From Glandiceps talaboti (lineage: Eukaryota; Hemichordata; Enteropneusta; Spengelidae), in assembly GCF_964340395.1 (NCBI RefSeq), contig NC_135564.1, positions 9,016,361-9,080,360 of the forward strand: 64,000 bases of DNA, in the 5' to 3' direction. Each line of letters opens with the position of its first letter. Position 1 is the first letter of the stretch. The translations under genes were made by a program, and so were the position numbers. Under the pieces are notes generated by a model, which did not search any database, had not been told where the DNA came from, and worked only from the letters and a program-made list of their open reading frames with translations. Positions 1 to 13,484 of the stretch are shown here, piece by piece.

Positions 1-516
1 TTTTTTTACATGTTCGGGAAAAAAACAAATAAAATCGCAAAAATTGTGAAGTCTCACGAGAAATAGTGGATATGAAAACTGATATCAACCTAAAAAGACA
101 ATATAAAACTATTCTTCCAATCTGTAATGGTTGTACATCTGATGGGAAGAAACCAATAACATAGACCTTATGGAAAACAATGGAAAACATAACTACCTGA
201 ACTAGACACTCACATATGAAAAAATAGAAATGAAATAAAAAATGAAAATCTACCTACCCCACCTATTCTAAAATTGAGCGTAATCGGAACCACGCGATAT
301 TTTTTTTTTGAGACCTAATATAATAATAAACGAACAGCAAAAAATGTCTGTTTTTGCACCCCCAAAAAATTAATTTTTTCAAATGTTTTCATAATTTTGT
401 CTAAAGCATATGCCATTAGAAGATAAATGTAAGTTGTTTGGATAGTGTACATTACTCAATATGCTATTAAATGGGAACAAGAATCGTATAATAAAATATT
501 TAGACATCTTAAAATT

Positions 517-905
517 GGATGAGGAGTGGGGTATTTATTTTGGATTTTAAATTTACAAAACAATTTTACCATGATTTCCTACTTGGAAAGTTAATGCAAA
601 ACAACATTGACAAAGTCTGTGTTTGTAACTCAGTGCATTACAAAAAGCTAAAAAAAAAAAAATTATGTAAAAAAAGCTAAAAAGAAATATGTAAAAGATT
701 TGTTGTTATATGGTACATACACATGAGACAGTAACAAAGATTTTACATATTTTTTTAATCTTTTGCAATGTATTGGGTTACAAACACAGACTTCGTAGAT
801 GTTGTTTCACATTGATTTTTTTGCGTAGGAAGCCATGATATAAAATTGTTTTATAAATTAAAAATCCGAAATAAATACTCAATCCTCATCCATATGACCA
901 CTTTT
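517..905. mobile_element. Palindromic (foldback) element, copy 1
   Basis: The left part (from GGATGAGGAGTGGGGTATTT) is an inverted copy of the right part (to AAATACTCAATCCTCATCC), with arms of roughly 150 bases. It belongs to the same family as the neighbouring element; the outermost left end is missing. Confidence 0.7.
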
Positions 906-930
906 AATAATCATTATACAATGTAGAATG

Positions 931-1292
931 TTAAAGTGGTCATATTGATGAGGATTGGGTATTTATTTTGGATTTTTAATTTATAAAACAATTCTATCAT
1001 AGCTTCCTACTTGAAAAATCAATGTGAAACAACATAGACCAAGTCCATGTTTGTAACTCAGTACATTGCAAAAAGCTAAAAAATGTGTAAAATGTTTGTT
1101 ATTGTACATACAATAACAAAGATTTTACACACTTTTCAGTCTTCTGCCATTATTGAGTTACATTTTCAATGACTTGGCATACCGGTATGTTGTGTCACAT
1201 TGATTTTTCAAGTAGGAAGCCATGAAAAAATTGTTTTATCAATTAAAAAATCCAAAATAAATACCCAATCCTCATCCATATGGCCACTTTAA
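931..1292. mobile_element. Palindromic MITE flanked by TTAA, copy 2
   Basis: Arms run from AGTGGTCATATTGATGAGG to CCTCATCCATATGGCCACT, inverted for most of their length, and are flanked on both sides by TTAA (931-934 and 1289-1292). A TTAA target duplication points to a piggyBac- or Kolobok-like nonautonomous element. A fragment of the centre recurs in R3HDM intron 3 (about 36131-36210). Confidence 0.75.
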
Positions 1293-3344
1293 CACTAATA
1301 ACAGAATATTAACTGTATTTAAAACAACTTTCCTCATTTGGAACATTTCAATTAATTTTTGAATTAATCACCATTTAGGTTATAGCTAAATGCCATAATA
1401 TCCCGAAATCTGACTTGTGACATTTCAGCATTGACCTTGAAAGGATTTCCCTACATATTTGTTTCAGCAACTGGTTTGTCCCTGTGTGACAGTGGAAAGT
1501 ATCCCTTATAGTGCTTTGACATTTCAATCAAGCCATTGTGTGGAAAGGTGACTGAGTGTGTAGGCGGTTCGGATCCTGCCTAAATGCTAGTGGAAGTTGT
1601 TTAGCTTGATGTCGTGGTGGCTTGGTAGACTCTGCTCGGCTATGCACTGCCAGTTGACATTTTGCTGTAGATAATAGACCTTTTCTGCTGACATTTGGTT
1701 TTCTAAAGTATTTGGTTTGTTAATTTGTTAGTGTTCTGTGTTGGCAGATGGCATCCTGTAGTTGTGATGGGTGAGGCTCATGTACTGTACAGGTTGGTTG
1801 TCTTTTTGATATTCTATCCTTTCTTACAGGAATTTACAGTTCGTCGTATTGTTAGTGTTGTGAAAATGATATTCTCTAAAGTTTGTTTTGTTTTAATCAT
1901 ATTCATAACTGGTAATTTGTCGGTTTTCAAAACGTAGGTATACATATTGACACAGTAGCACTTTTTTTTTTTTCTTTTTTTTTCTTTTTTTTTCCCGGAG
2001 CACATTCTACATGTAGGTTGTGAATTGTGAATCCGTAAACTTTCATTGTTGATGTTTTGGCATGACAATATCAAGAATCATTGTTTTTTGTTAAGCAGGT
2101 TTGGAGTCTACCTGAGTTTCTCTTAATATTAGGGTTCCCCAGCTAAATTGCGATAAAACATATACGACACTACTTGTACTTATATGCCAGTTTTACCATG
2201 TTTCTTACTTCCTGTTACCATGGTTCCCCAACCTTAGCAAAACCACTTCGAATAAAATGAAGAAAATATGAAATAAATGACCAACCATGATGAATATGAT
2301 TTGAAAATAACATAATATGTTTGATGTGAAACTATCAGAAAGAGGAGAACAAAAACTTTCAAAACCATGTGGTTGGCATAGACATAGTCTAGCGCTATCC
2401 GTCATCGAATCTTTCAGGTGTTAGAGACCACGTTGGCATCAAGAAGGTGAAGAAAAAAAATAACAATTGTGTGTTTCCAGTTAAACATAGCCTCAGAAAA
2501 TAGGGTAGGTGGGTTGGGGGATTTTATTTGATTTGATTTTATCTGTTTACTTGTCTTTATTTTTGAAAAATGTTGCTTCGACCTAAAAACAAATAAAATG
2601 TTGGTTAGATACCCCTTTTGTGATAGTCCGGATGAAATATGTACAGACATTACTGTGGAAAGAAAACAGACATGCATGAAGGTCAGGAAGACAAAGAAAT
2701 TCTTATCTTTTTGTTTTAAATGTTTAAGAAAAATGTCTAGGGTCAGAGGCTTAAACTAGAGTCGGTCAGGTTATCTGAAACATAATTCATTTTATTTGGC
2801 CTACATAGGCATAGTACAACTGTAAAGAAGAACATATTTTTTTCCACCTTTTCGTCTTTTTTCTTAGATGTATATTTGCACATTTTTTTGTGGATTTTAA
2901 GGCAGCAATCATGTTAATAGTGCGAACAAAAGGCAAACATTACCTGATTACATCACAGACTACATGTACTTTCCCAGAGCACTAAAGATACATATATACA
3001 CATGTAAATATGCAAATACTGGCCTTGTGTCTGTGAAACCTTACTTGTGATCAAGATAACATCGGTAATTGTATTTGGTGGTTTCCTGGACATCACTGAT
3101 TTATTATCGGGATTTCTACAAGGTGTATTTCCGGTGTGTTTATGCATTGAAATCACGTACTTGTATAAGCTAATAGTCATGTTCACACTTACGTCACCAG
3201 TCCAATGTTGTGTGTGTAGTCACCCACTTCTTTTAGCCAGAAAACAATGATTTTTCTAATTGTATTATATTGTCTTTTCAAGGATTGAGTGAAAAGGTTT
3301 ACATGTAATGTTCTCTTCATTAATTATGTTTTCATCACAGGCAC
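1293..3344. other. Gene-free stretch
   Basis: AT-rich with several poly-T runs (about 1960-1995). The open frames of 60-90 codons here have no recognisable family or splice context. Confidence 0.5.
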
Positions 3345-3620
3345 TTGGTTCCCATGATATGTATCAGAATGTTTCTATCAGAATACAATAAAATGTCGAT
3401 AATATCGATAATGTTGTCGTATTTAGCCAACTGTATATGAAAGGGGTAAAATTACACTTGTTTTTGTGATCGCACAAGTTCACTCACTGCGAAGAAGAGA
3501 TAAGGTTTGCAACAGAACACAATTACTGTACGGCAACATGAACTTTCAACCGACCATTTTATTCAGCAAACATTACGAAAATTTTACCTTCCATCACATC
3601 CTAGCTCCCAAATTTAATAA
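3345..3620. repeat. Dispersed repeat, single copy
   Basis: This stretch repeats the left half of the inverted structure at 5752-6164 (for example TTTCTATCAGAATACAATAA, GAAAGGGGTAAAATTACACT, and AACATGAACTTTCAACCGAC), with moderate divergence. No coding content. Confidence 0.7.
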
Positions 3621-3703
3621 ACTTCTGATAAATCGTGTTGTTGTTACAATCGGACCATGCCTACCAAAGATATCAACCAATGCCATGTAGGAGAATTGGA
3701 GCA

Positions 3704-3861
3704 AATAAATTTTTTCTAACTACCTTCCCAGAACGTGATTGGATATCGATGTTTACGTGGTAAATGGAGAGAGCCACTATCGGCCATAAAATGTGCTGCT
3801 GTTACTGGTTACATAAGGTCTAGGGATAATATGCAAAATAGGTAGTTAGAAAAATTTATCA
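3704..3861. mobile_element. Small inverted-repeat element
   Basis: ATAAATTTTTTCTAACTACC at the left end is mirrored by GGTAGTTAGAAAAATTTAT at the right end, enclosing about 115 bases. A short MITE is likely. Confidence 0.5.
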
Positions 3862-3971
3862 GTGAAATTGGGGGTATCATCACCTCATAGTACCGTTTCT
3901 TAAGAGCTATCAGGGCTCGAAATTAACTTCTTTCTTTGGTAGTCCCAGTGGGCTAACAATTTCAGAAATTT

Positions 3972-4190
3972 AGTCAAGTTGCCCAGAAATAACCAAATAT
4001 GGTCATGTACAATGTAACCAAGTTAGTCAAGTTGCCCAGAAATAACCAAATATGGTCATGTACAATGTAACCAAGTTAGGGTTAAGTTGCCCAGAAATAA
4101 CCAAATATGGTCATGTACAATGTAACCAAGTTAGTCAAGTTGCCCAGAAATAACCAAATATGGTCATGTACAATGTCACAAAAGTTTACA
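3972..4190. repeat. 53-bp tandem repeat, four copies
   Basis: The unit contains AGTTGCCCAGAAATAACC and AAATATGGTCATGTACAATG, with period 53-55 and very little divergence. Confidence 0.9.
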
Positions 4191-4983
4191 TTTAATAGCC
4201 CAGAAATAACAAGTACAGTCATTCTCAATAAACAAAAGTGTAAATTTTAAAGTGAGTCAGACCCAGGAATAATAATTAGTGACATTTCAAAATTAATGTC
4301 TATGCACCGGTATCAATCATCACATCAAGTTATCTTTGCTATGTTTTTCTAAAAAGAAAAAATCAAATAAACGTGACTTGACAACATTCGAAATTAGAAT
4401 ACCAAAACATGGAATTATTTGTATTGTAAATAAAAGATAGCAAAATCCTAGTTCAAAGAATCCAAATTAAAATGGAAAGATCAATTGCAATGAATGTGTA
4501 TTATGATTTGCAATTGCCAAGAGATGGTCTATTTTTAGACTGCAGTGATTTGAATGATAGATTTTTATGGTTTCAATTGAGTATCTAGACAGTACAAGTC
4601 AACAATGAACACCCAAAGAAGACATTTGAAGATTACCATAGCAACTCTACAATTGGGCTATCCATTGGGGAACTGTCTCCTAATATTGTAGAGATAATGA
4701 TATTGTTGTTTTGTGACAATCACAAACTCTGTCAATTGGCCTGAATTTAAGCTGACTGCGTAGTACTTGTATTACAAATACAAAATGTAGTAAAAGAGAG
4801 ACAAAATAAATTCAAAGTTCTCGAAATTAATATCATATTTATCTAAGGAAAGGATAATGTGATTGATAACATGATTTACTTAATGTTTAACATGTGTTTC
4901 TTGATATCTTACATGCACATGTAGTTCTTCAGTGCTTTGTGTGACAAGATCCTTGAAAATCTCAGAAATTATCTTCAACTTTG

Positions 4984-5015
<32 letters not shown>

Positions 5016-5071
5016 GTCAGTCAATCAATCAATCAGTCAATCAATCAATCAGTCAATCAGTCAGTCAATAG

Positions 5072-5106
<35 letters not shown>

Positions 5107-5126
5107 GTCAATCAGTCAGTCAATAG

Positions 5127-5182
<56 letters not shown>
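4984..5182. repeat. AATC microsatellite with AGTC interruptions
   Basis: About 195 bases of AATC repeats; open frames over it read only Gln-Ser-Ile-Asn repeats and are not genes. Confidence 0.95.
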
Positions 5183-5187
<5 letters not shown>

Positions 5188-5751
5188 CTGTATGGTGCCA
5201 AGTCCAATAGCCATAATGTTCTATGGTGCTGAACAGGAACAAAAAATTCCGGAAATTGCCGAAGTTGTTTATGTATTTCATGACGTCACAACCGGTACGA
5301 ACTTCAAATATGTCCGATTACATAACATGGGATAGCCATTCTAGTGGAACCACGTTCAACTATTTAGAAGTCAAAATTGACAATGACAACAATAAATGCA
5401 GTACTAGTGATGACAAAGATGATGCGGTAGTGGGGGATGCTTGTATTGCACCATTTCTATATGATCCACTACCAAAACCATGACTACAGCCAAACAGCAA
5501 TCCCCAGCTGCAGACATGCATAATGGTTGTTGACGATGTTATTGTCGACAGACTAAATAATACTGACTGGTAAGTTATGATAATAAAAAGTAGATATTTA
5601 AAATTAGCAGATGAGGGAAAACATTGGGTCAAAATTTCGAAAGTGGTTGTCCCATTGAGATCGTAACACCGTAACAGTAGTACTATTTAGTTGGGTTATA
5701 ATCGACTTTACTGACTACCTGACTACACAATATGTGTACGCTGACATGTGT

Positions 5752-6164
5752 TTGAACCACAGGAATTTATTTCTTGAGTTATGTCTCAGAATATTTCTAT
5801 CAGAATACAATAAAATGTTGATAATATCGTTAATATTGTCATATTTAGCCAACTATATATGAAAGGGGTAAAATTACACTTGTTTGTGTGATCGCACAGG
5901 TTCACTCACCACGAAAGAAGACAGACCGCCATTAGTATATAGTACCATACATAAACATGAACTTTCAACCGACCGTTGTAGTGGGCAAACATTTTGAACA
6001 TTTTACCTTCTGTCCCTTTTCACAGAAACAAGTGTAATTTTACCCCTTTCATATATAGTTGGCTAAATATGTCAATATTAACGATATTATCAACATTTTA
6101 TTGTATTCTGATAGAAATATTCTGAGACATAACTCGGGAAACAAATGCCTGTGGTTTGAACCAC
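5752..6164. mobile_element. Long inverted repeat with near-perfect arms
   Basis: Arms at 5776-5885 and 6026-6135 are 110 bases each and differ at about one or two positions; the outer flanks match less well. The 140-base centre matches the dispersed repeat at 3345-3620. The structure can fold into a long hairpin and must be young or kept similar by conversion. Confidence 0.8.
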
Positions 6165-6934
6165 CATTCGTATATATATTTTCAACTGCTCTCAACCTTA
6201 CGAACAATGCATTAAATTTTGCATTTATAAATGACTGGTCTTCATTCACTGACAAGGAAACCAAAGTCATACAATAAGGTCATGAATATGTCTAAAAGGA
6301 AGTGCACTGTAATACGTGTGAAAAGTACCGTAGTACGTATGAGCGTGTTTCGTTTTTGTTGTTCATCCAAGTAGTGGGCCGTTACGAAGACGTTGCTATC
6401 GCAAGTAAAAATTCCCATTATGTGGTACCAGCTCGTAATGTTATACTAGTATGTTCTTTGAAAGTGTAATTTATGTTTCTTATCTGGTAAAACAACTTTC
6501 AATTCAACATTAGGACTCGTAATCACAGCCAACAAAAGAAACTTCATTGCTAGTGCCGTAATACATGTATGTAGTACACCATGCACGAGGACACAACATG
6601 TTATAATTCATGATTGTTTTTCGTGAGTTTGAGAGCTGTGCAGTACTAAGACATCATTGAAAACGTTTGAAAACTTATCCTCTGTATGTTGAAAAGAAGC
6701 AGGCTGATTAGAACTCCCAAATCTTTTGTGAGAAAATCAGTGTAGACTCAATCGTTGACGTTCAAGCATGGTTAAAAAACATGGACACCACGATCGTGTT
6801 CCGGTTGTGACACAATTTTCCGAAGACTCCCGGAGCAAAATGCTCATCGCAGATTTCCAAAAAAATCAATTTTTCATTATTAATATCGTAGTTTTGTCAA
6901 AAATGTCATACAAATCTTTAATCACCCATGAAAA

Positions 6935-7243
6935 CTACATCATTTGGAGGCAAAAAGTCGGAAAAATTGGAAACCTATTTACATACACTTTAAGAATGCT
7001 TGTCATGTTTCTTACTTTTCTTGACACCATGTACTTCAGTTTTTCATTGTCTGGCAAATCAGAGTAATCATTTTCAAAATCAAAATGTACATTCTGAAGA
7101 TCATTATATAAACTGCATTTCAAAAGAAAATGTACGTCATTTTCGACATGATTACAAAAGGTACACATTTTGTCAGATATTGGTTTACCTCTGTAACGTC
7201 CAGTCTCTATAAGCAGTAATACACCTGAGCTGAACTGAGCCAT
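6935..7243 (-). pseudogene. Non-LTR retrotransposon ORF2 C-terminal fragment
   Basis: A minus-strand open frame of 102 residues reads IETGRYRGKPISDKMCTFCN then ENDVHFLLKCSLYNDL. This is the Cys-Cys-His-Cys region commonly found after the reverse transcriptase domain of LINE-type elements in animals (IETGR...C..C...E.E.HFL..C..Y). Only this tail is recognised; no reverse transcriptase motif was found on either side, so it is a truncated, inactive copy. Confidence 0.65.
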
Positions 7244-7540
7244 GAAAGACCGTTGAATATGTACATGTAGTTTGATTACGTAAATTTAACATACAAGGAT
7301 GCTGGTAATGACTTTTGAGGTATGAACAGATGTGTACAGTGACACATACTGAAGATTGTGTGGCTCCTAGATAGTAAGTATTGGGAAGGGACAGAGGGAG
7401 ATGTCCATCTATTGGACTCTGTTAATAGCCATATATCTGAGAATGACATGCATTGAATGGGTTGGTGGAGATTATGTGGCTGTTCCAGTTAGTAATTATG
7501 GGGAAAGGGACTGTTCTCATGTGAAGACTTGTTTCTCCAA

Positions 7541-7768
7541 GATTCAAAGTATATCATTTTTTCAATAATGATATTCATCACTCGGCTTCTCGACTCTCGC
7601 ATTGATTCTGATTCAATATTCGAAGTATATCATTTTACAATAACAATTATTCATCACTCAGCCTCTCGACTCTCGCAGTGATTCTCTGATTCAAGATTCA
7701 AAGTATATCATTTTTCAATAATGATATTCATCACTCGGCTTCTCGACTCTCACATTGATTCTGATAAT
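7541..7768. repeat. About 78-bp tandem repeat, three copies
   Basis: The unit carries AAGTATATCATTTT and CTTCTCGACTCTCGCA, each seen three times. Confidence 0.85.
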
Positions 7769-7799
7769 GTTTAAGAATGGCTGTCATATTAGATTACTT

Positions 7800-9747
7800 T
7801 ACTCATCTCAGTTCTTCTAAATGTCAAGTTCCACGAACTCCTGTGCCCACTGACTTCTCTGATTTCAAATATAAAGTTCAACTTTTATTGATTTTATACA
7901 AAAAAAAACAGTGTCTGTTTCATAGTACATGTAGCTTGGTGACTTAACAAAGCTATATACAATATTGAATATTTGTGTGTATAACTACCGCAAATTGTAT
8001 TTCAAGATTGGCTGGAGGTTTTGGCCATCAGGTTAGCCATTGGCACATTTCGATTATTGTTAATGTTATGCAAATTGTACAGATAACACAAGAGGACACA
8101 CATCTGGAAGTTTTCTGCCGACTATAACGAAGACAAGCAGGAAAGAAAAAATGAATTCTCTTTTTTTTTTACTCCCCCTTGTTTCAGTGTTACAGGTTTT
8201 ATAGCAAAACATCGTTTCATGCCAAATTAAGTAAATGAAAATTTACAAAAATAGGGGGAAAATTTAGCTGCAAATTGAAAATAATGAGGCTAGTGTTTTG
8301 CCAGAGGGAGTTTGCTGCATTTGCAGTGATTTCACCCACACGTTAGAACTTAAAGACAGCTTTACCATACACCCACTCATACAAATTATTAATACGAAAA
8401 TAAAAGGTAGATTTGCAGCTTTGGTTCAACTTGTGTCGTGACTGGTTTGTAGCTGTTTACAGAAGTAAAACTTACGTTTGAAATGAAGCCTAAATTATAA
8501 TCCTGTCTGTAGCCAGTGTATTGGAATACATCATACTGTGTCACTGTTGGGGAGACGGAGTTTAAAGATATTGTAACTATCAAAACAATAAAATTGTACA
8601 CGATTGTTTCTGACCTATATCGTTACAGTGGAATGTAGAGTAAGTTAGAGTAAGTTATTGTAAGTTATTGAATGAAAGCAATTACTTTACATAATATTGG
8701 CTTTTGTGTGGATGCCAACATGGTCTCTAATTAACTTGAGAGTGGTGGTGTAAATCCTAACGATACCGATACCGATACCGTATAGGAGCAAGACTATATT
8801 GGCTTGGGAGTGTACTTGAATTAAAGTGGTGCAAGCCAAGTTTGTAAGTTTTTAAGTCAAGTGAAAATACTTAAAATTAAAACCTTAATTAAACTATTCT
8901 AGTATAATGTTAATTTCGATGTTGGACTTCTGTTTCATTGCAAATGTATTTTCACTTTGTTAGAACAGTTGATTACATAGGGGAAATCTCTCCAATATTT
9001 TTTGATAGATAGGTATGATAAATTACATCATCAATTAGTTTAAGAGTTATATCATTATACCAGGTTGACTTCAGTCAATTGCAAGTGGTGGTCAAGTATG
9101 CTTTGAACAGTAAGTAGAATATTTTAAATACTTTTCAAATACATAGCAGAGATTTCGCCCCCAAAACATATAAACTCAGCTTGCACCCCTTTAAGTTAAG
9201 GGGTGAATAGTGAACACAGCTGTTAGTGTGTAATGACTTTAAAATATACTGTAAATCATATTCATTGACAGAATATCCAGTGACAAACGTTTTCAAGATA
9301 ACTATGGTAACAGCAACGGAAAGCCATCACTGTGAATGAAAACTCATGTAAAACACAAAAGAAAACTGCCTGATCCTTCCAAAATATAGACTTATCCATT
9401 CCTAAAGTTGCTGATGTTGTCCAAATGATTGAGAGTTAAAAAGTGGTCTTACTATATTCTTAGTATGTGTAATAACATTTTACTTCCTGCTAGAGGGTCA
9501 AAACAGAACAAAATAAGAAGATCAATTAATTCTCGTGTGTGTAGTATGTGTTGATCAAGAAATTGAATGATTATTATTTTTAGGAGGGCCCTACATGTAG
9601 ATGGTACAGTTGTATTTCAGGTAACGCGAATTCAAAATTGGTGTCTTTTTTGATTATTTTACTGCAGAAGTGTTATTTTGGTATTCTGTACGTGTACACG
9701 ATACACGGCATATACTCAAGTGACGAAAACACAAACCTATTTTTATG
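7800..9747. other. Gene-free stretch
   Basis: No exon, RNA gene or clear repeat was recognised beyond a short GATACCGATACCGATACCG run near 8765. Confidence 0.45.
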
Positions 9748-10140
9748 TAGTCTAGTTCCTGACGGACCGTATTCAATACTACGTTAACTTCACACTTAAA
9801 CCGTCTAGTCAAGCCCTTGACTTAAGGCGTTAATTGTGAATCAACCCCATGGTGAACGAATCGCGAACGGCACATGTCAGTAGTAATCCATCACAAATTT
9901 GGAGCTGTCATTGCTCATTAATATTCATTTGATACAGCTGTTTTGAGTATGTCCAACCAGGACTCCACCTCCAGTCTGTTTAAACTAAAATCACGTGGGG
10001 ATGTGACGACATCATCATGTTTATATGAACGCTGTAGGTGGGCACACAGAATTCTGTGCGAGAGTCACAGGCTTGACTAGATAAGTGTGAAGTTCATGTA
10101 GTACGGAATACGGGAATACGGTCCGTCAGGAACTAGACTA
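9748..10140. mobile_element. TA-flanked MITE (GTCTAGTTCCTGACGG ends)
   Basis: Terminal inverted repeats of about 70 bases start GTCTAGTTCCTGACGGACCG at the left and end with its reverse complement. They are bounded by TA at 9748-9749 and 10139-10140. The 389-base interior has no open frame. A Tc1/mariner-type target site is suggested. Confidence 0.75.
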
Positions 10141-10879
10141 ATTTTAGAGTCACATGACAGTTGAAAAAAAATGTAGTCAATGTTTCATTGCAGTGACAAT
10201 TTACTCTTTAAGTCGAAATTATCATTATGCAATTTCTCCTTTTATTTTGATAATTTTTTGTACCCCGTAAGCATAAATGTACTCCTATGTATAATGGTTA
10301 TGATTATGTAAATGTCAGAAGTTTAGCTTAGCAGTAACCCTAGTAACCATATGTTGATAAATTCTATAAAAGTGACCCTGTCACATTTCCCCCTTAGTTT
10401 GAACGTTGTGAAATTATCAGCTGTCCTGTAAAGAGATCTTGTATTATAGATAAGTGTGGGAGTTTACAAATGTCACGTTACATTTTCATTTCAAACATCA
10501 CAGACTATAAACTTTGATAAAAGAAAAAAAAAGGATGAAATATCATAGTAGAAACAGCTGCAAGAAGTGACAAAATGTGTGGTGATGACATTTCACCCAA
10601 TTTGATTCGTGAAAAAAGATTTTCTCATGGCTGACATTTATAAAAGCAATGTTCCTCTAATCTTTCGTTTTAAAGATTACGGTTGTGTTTTTTTTTCTTT
10701 TAATCCCATCTGACACAAAAGTTAATGTTACAACTAGTATTGACAATATTAATGCAGGTGAACCACTAAATTCTGTTCACAAAAGATGAGAGTACATCAT
10801 AACCTAGCGGTAGTGTAGACGGTATCTGTTGACTTTGAATCTTGGTCAACACCTCTAGCGAAATCCATTTTATAGCACA

Positions 10880-11245
10880 ACTGATTAGGATTAAAAATGT
10901 GTCTTTATGGTCAAAGATCTTTAATTCCAAAACTACCAAGCAGATTAGGCTGAAATTTGGTTGGAATGTTCTTAGTGGTGTTTAGAGTAAGAATTATTGA
11001 TGACATGATGATCACATCACTGATATGCAAATTAGGGTAAAACATGTCTTTTTGGTCAAAAATCTATATTTCCAAAATAATTGAGCAGATTGGGTTGAAA
11101 TTTGATGGGAATCTTCTTAGTGATGTGTAGATTAAGAATTGTTCATAACATGATGATCCCATCAGTGATATGCAAATTAGGGCTAAAGATTTGTCTTTTT
11201 GGTCGAAAAATCTAGAATTCCAAAACTACTGAAATTTAATGGGGA
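10880..11245. repeat. About 130-bp tandem repeat, three copies
   Basis: Each unit has TTTTTGGTCAAAAATCT-like, CAGATT-GG-TGAAATTT and GATATGCAAATTAGGG. Copies differ by about 15 percent. Confidence 0.75.
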
Positions 11246-11249
11246 TGTT

Positions 11250-12939
11250 ATCCTGATGATTCCTATCCTATAACATGTAGTTGAGTCATAAGTATTTACA
11301 TAGGATTCTTCTTTTCTTCTTTACCAATTTTTACAATAACTCTGCCAGACAACTTCAGCTGTTTTTTACACCTTAAGTTTAATCCCAGTGTGATTGCGGC
11401 CTTGAAAAATAAACGACTGCAAATAAGGATTATCTTAAAACTGCTCATAGCAACGGCTTCAAAAGTGAGTCTAGTCGTGGGCCAGACAAGTACATGTTGT
11501 ATGCATGATTGAGGGGTACACATAACAACCATGTTATTATGACCATGGAACCATAAGCTTTCAGCTAGCTAAGATAGACACCAGCTAAAAATGTGGATAG
11601 TAATATTGAATGGACATTGGTTTAGTTATACTATACTCACAGTAGGGAGGCGTTTCTGATGACTTCCATAATCTTGCAGTGTACACTTAGGGACTTCCAA
11701 TGTTTACACCATTTTGATTACAGGGTAATCATATATATATATGCCTTACAAAAGCACTAACTTAGTAACTATCACCAACTTGTGTAATAATACATGTACT
11801 ATGTGACGTCAAACAACAAAACTTTTAGTTTGTGTGTGTCATGGTGAGCTGAACGCTTAACTTCCATAGTAGTAGTAATGGCCATTGCAACAACTGAGTG
11901 TATAACTACACGTGCTTGTTGTACAGTGGCAGCATTGATTAGATTCAACTCTGTATTGTCAAGTGTGCTACATTGCCATTGTCACTATTTTTATAATTGG
12001 TCACTTCCTCCCCATTCTTAATTTTTAACCCACAATTATATTCAATTTTTTAACATTTAAAAAAGAAAACTGTTCTTGAATTTATGATATCAATGAGTGG
12101 TAAAATATTAGAATATTAGTGATAAAGCATTAGAAAGTCAAATGACATTAGTTGAGGACTGCCATCATATAGATATCAAATAAAATTTATGTTATCAAAG
12201 TAGTGTTATCAAGTATGTATGTCACGAACAGACACAACTGTAGCTGTAAACATGTATGGATGACGTACTGTATCGTCAATTAGGGTAAGTATGACGTGCA
12301 TGTTGGCTCCATAATCTGGATAGATATCCTATTGTTAAAGAATGTCATGACACTAGCAGCCCTGTAATCTGTATATGCTATTATTGTTATGAATGTCAGT
12401 AATGACGGCATGGATGTTCCTCATTGATAGTTTTCTTGCTTATCATGTAAAATAATCAGAAGACAATCTGCTTTTAAGTTGTAATGTCTTTTTTCTTGCG
12501 TATTTTGTAGGATTTTTGTCGTTTTCTGATTTGTATTTCACTGGTTATTTACATAGCTGTATAGTAATGATGAGATACAAGAGTGATTACAATCATTAAG
12601 TACTATCTATATATCTATATATCTATACCACTGTCTATTGTATATTATAAACTACTATCTATACATTGTATTCTACATGTCTATTTGTGAACTCACATAA
12701 TTATTCAGGAGAAATAGAATGGTCTATTCGATTGTGAAATAAATTTGAAATATTAAACTTTTACACTTTGTCATCCAATAATCACGTACTGTATGAAGGA
12801 CATAACTTAAGCTTGTGCTTCAGGAATATTCCTGACGGAAATTGGGTCAAGAAAATAATGCTCCTAGGGGTGACAGAGTTTAACAGAAGTCTTCCTCGAA
12901 GTGTACCATGAGTTCATCATTTTAAAATAGAAGTTAGTG
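11250..12939. other. Gene-free stretch
   Basis: Nothing supported; short TATCTA and TA runs only (12605-12635). Confidence 0.45.
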
Positions 12940-13425
12940 TAGTACTAATCAGTCTACTACTAATCAATGCAGTACTAATCAATGTAGTACTAATCAGTGT
13001 AGTACCAATCAGTCTACTACCAATCAGTGTAGTACTAATCAGTGTACTATTAATCAATGTAGTACCAATCAATGTAGTACCAATCAATGTAGTACCAGTC
13101 TACTACTAATCAATGTAGTACCAATCAATCAGTCCAGTACTAATGAGTACCAATCAATGTAGTACCAATCAGTCTACTACTAATCAATGTAGTACCAATC
13201 AATCAGTCCAGTACCAATCAGTCTAGTACCAATCAGCAGAGTACAATCAGTCTACTAACTAATCAATGTAGTACCTATCAATCAGTCCAGTACTACTGAG
13301 TACCAATCATTGTAGTACCAATCAGTGTAGTACCAATCAATGTGGTACCAATCAGTGTAGTACCAATCAGTGTAGTACCTATCAATGTAGTACTAATCAA
13401 TGTAGTACCCAACCAGTGTACATCA
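12940..13425. repeat. Short-unit tandem repeat (GTAGTACCAATCAAT)
   Basis: About 30 copies of a 15-base unit, GTAGTACYAATCARTG with variants, some joined as longer units. Confidence 0.9.
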
Positions 13426-13484
13426 TCATGTAGATTTTACCTGCTTACTGCCCTTAACAAAACCACTGTTATCCTGTATTGTCC

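Noticed and set aside
3966-4190. CRISPR-like array of regular repeats
   Set aside because: The units are contiguous tandem copies without unique spacers, and this is animal nuclear DNA.
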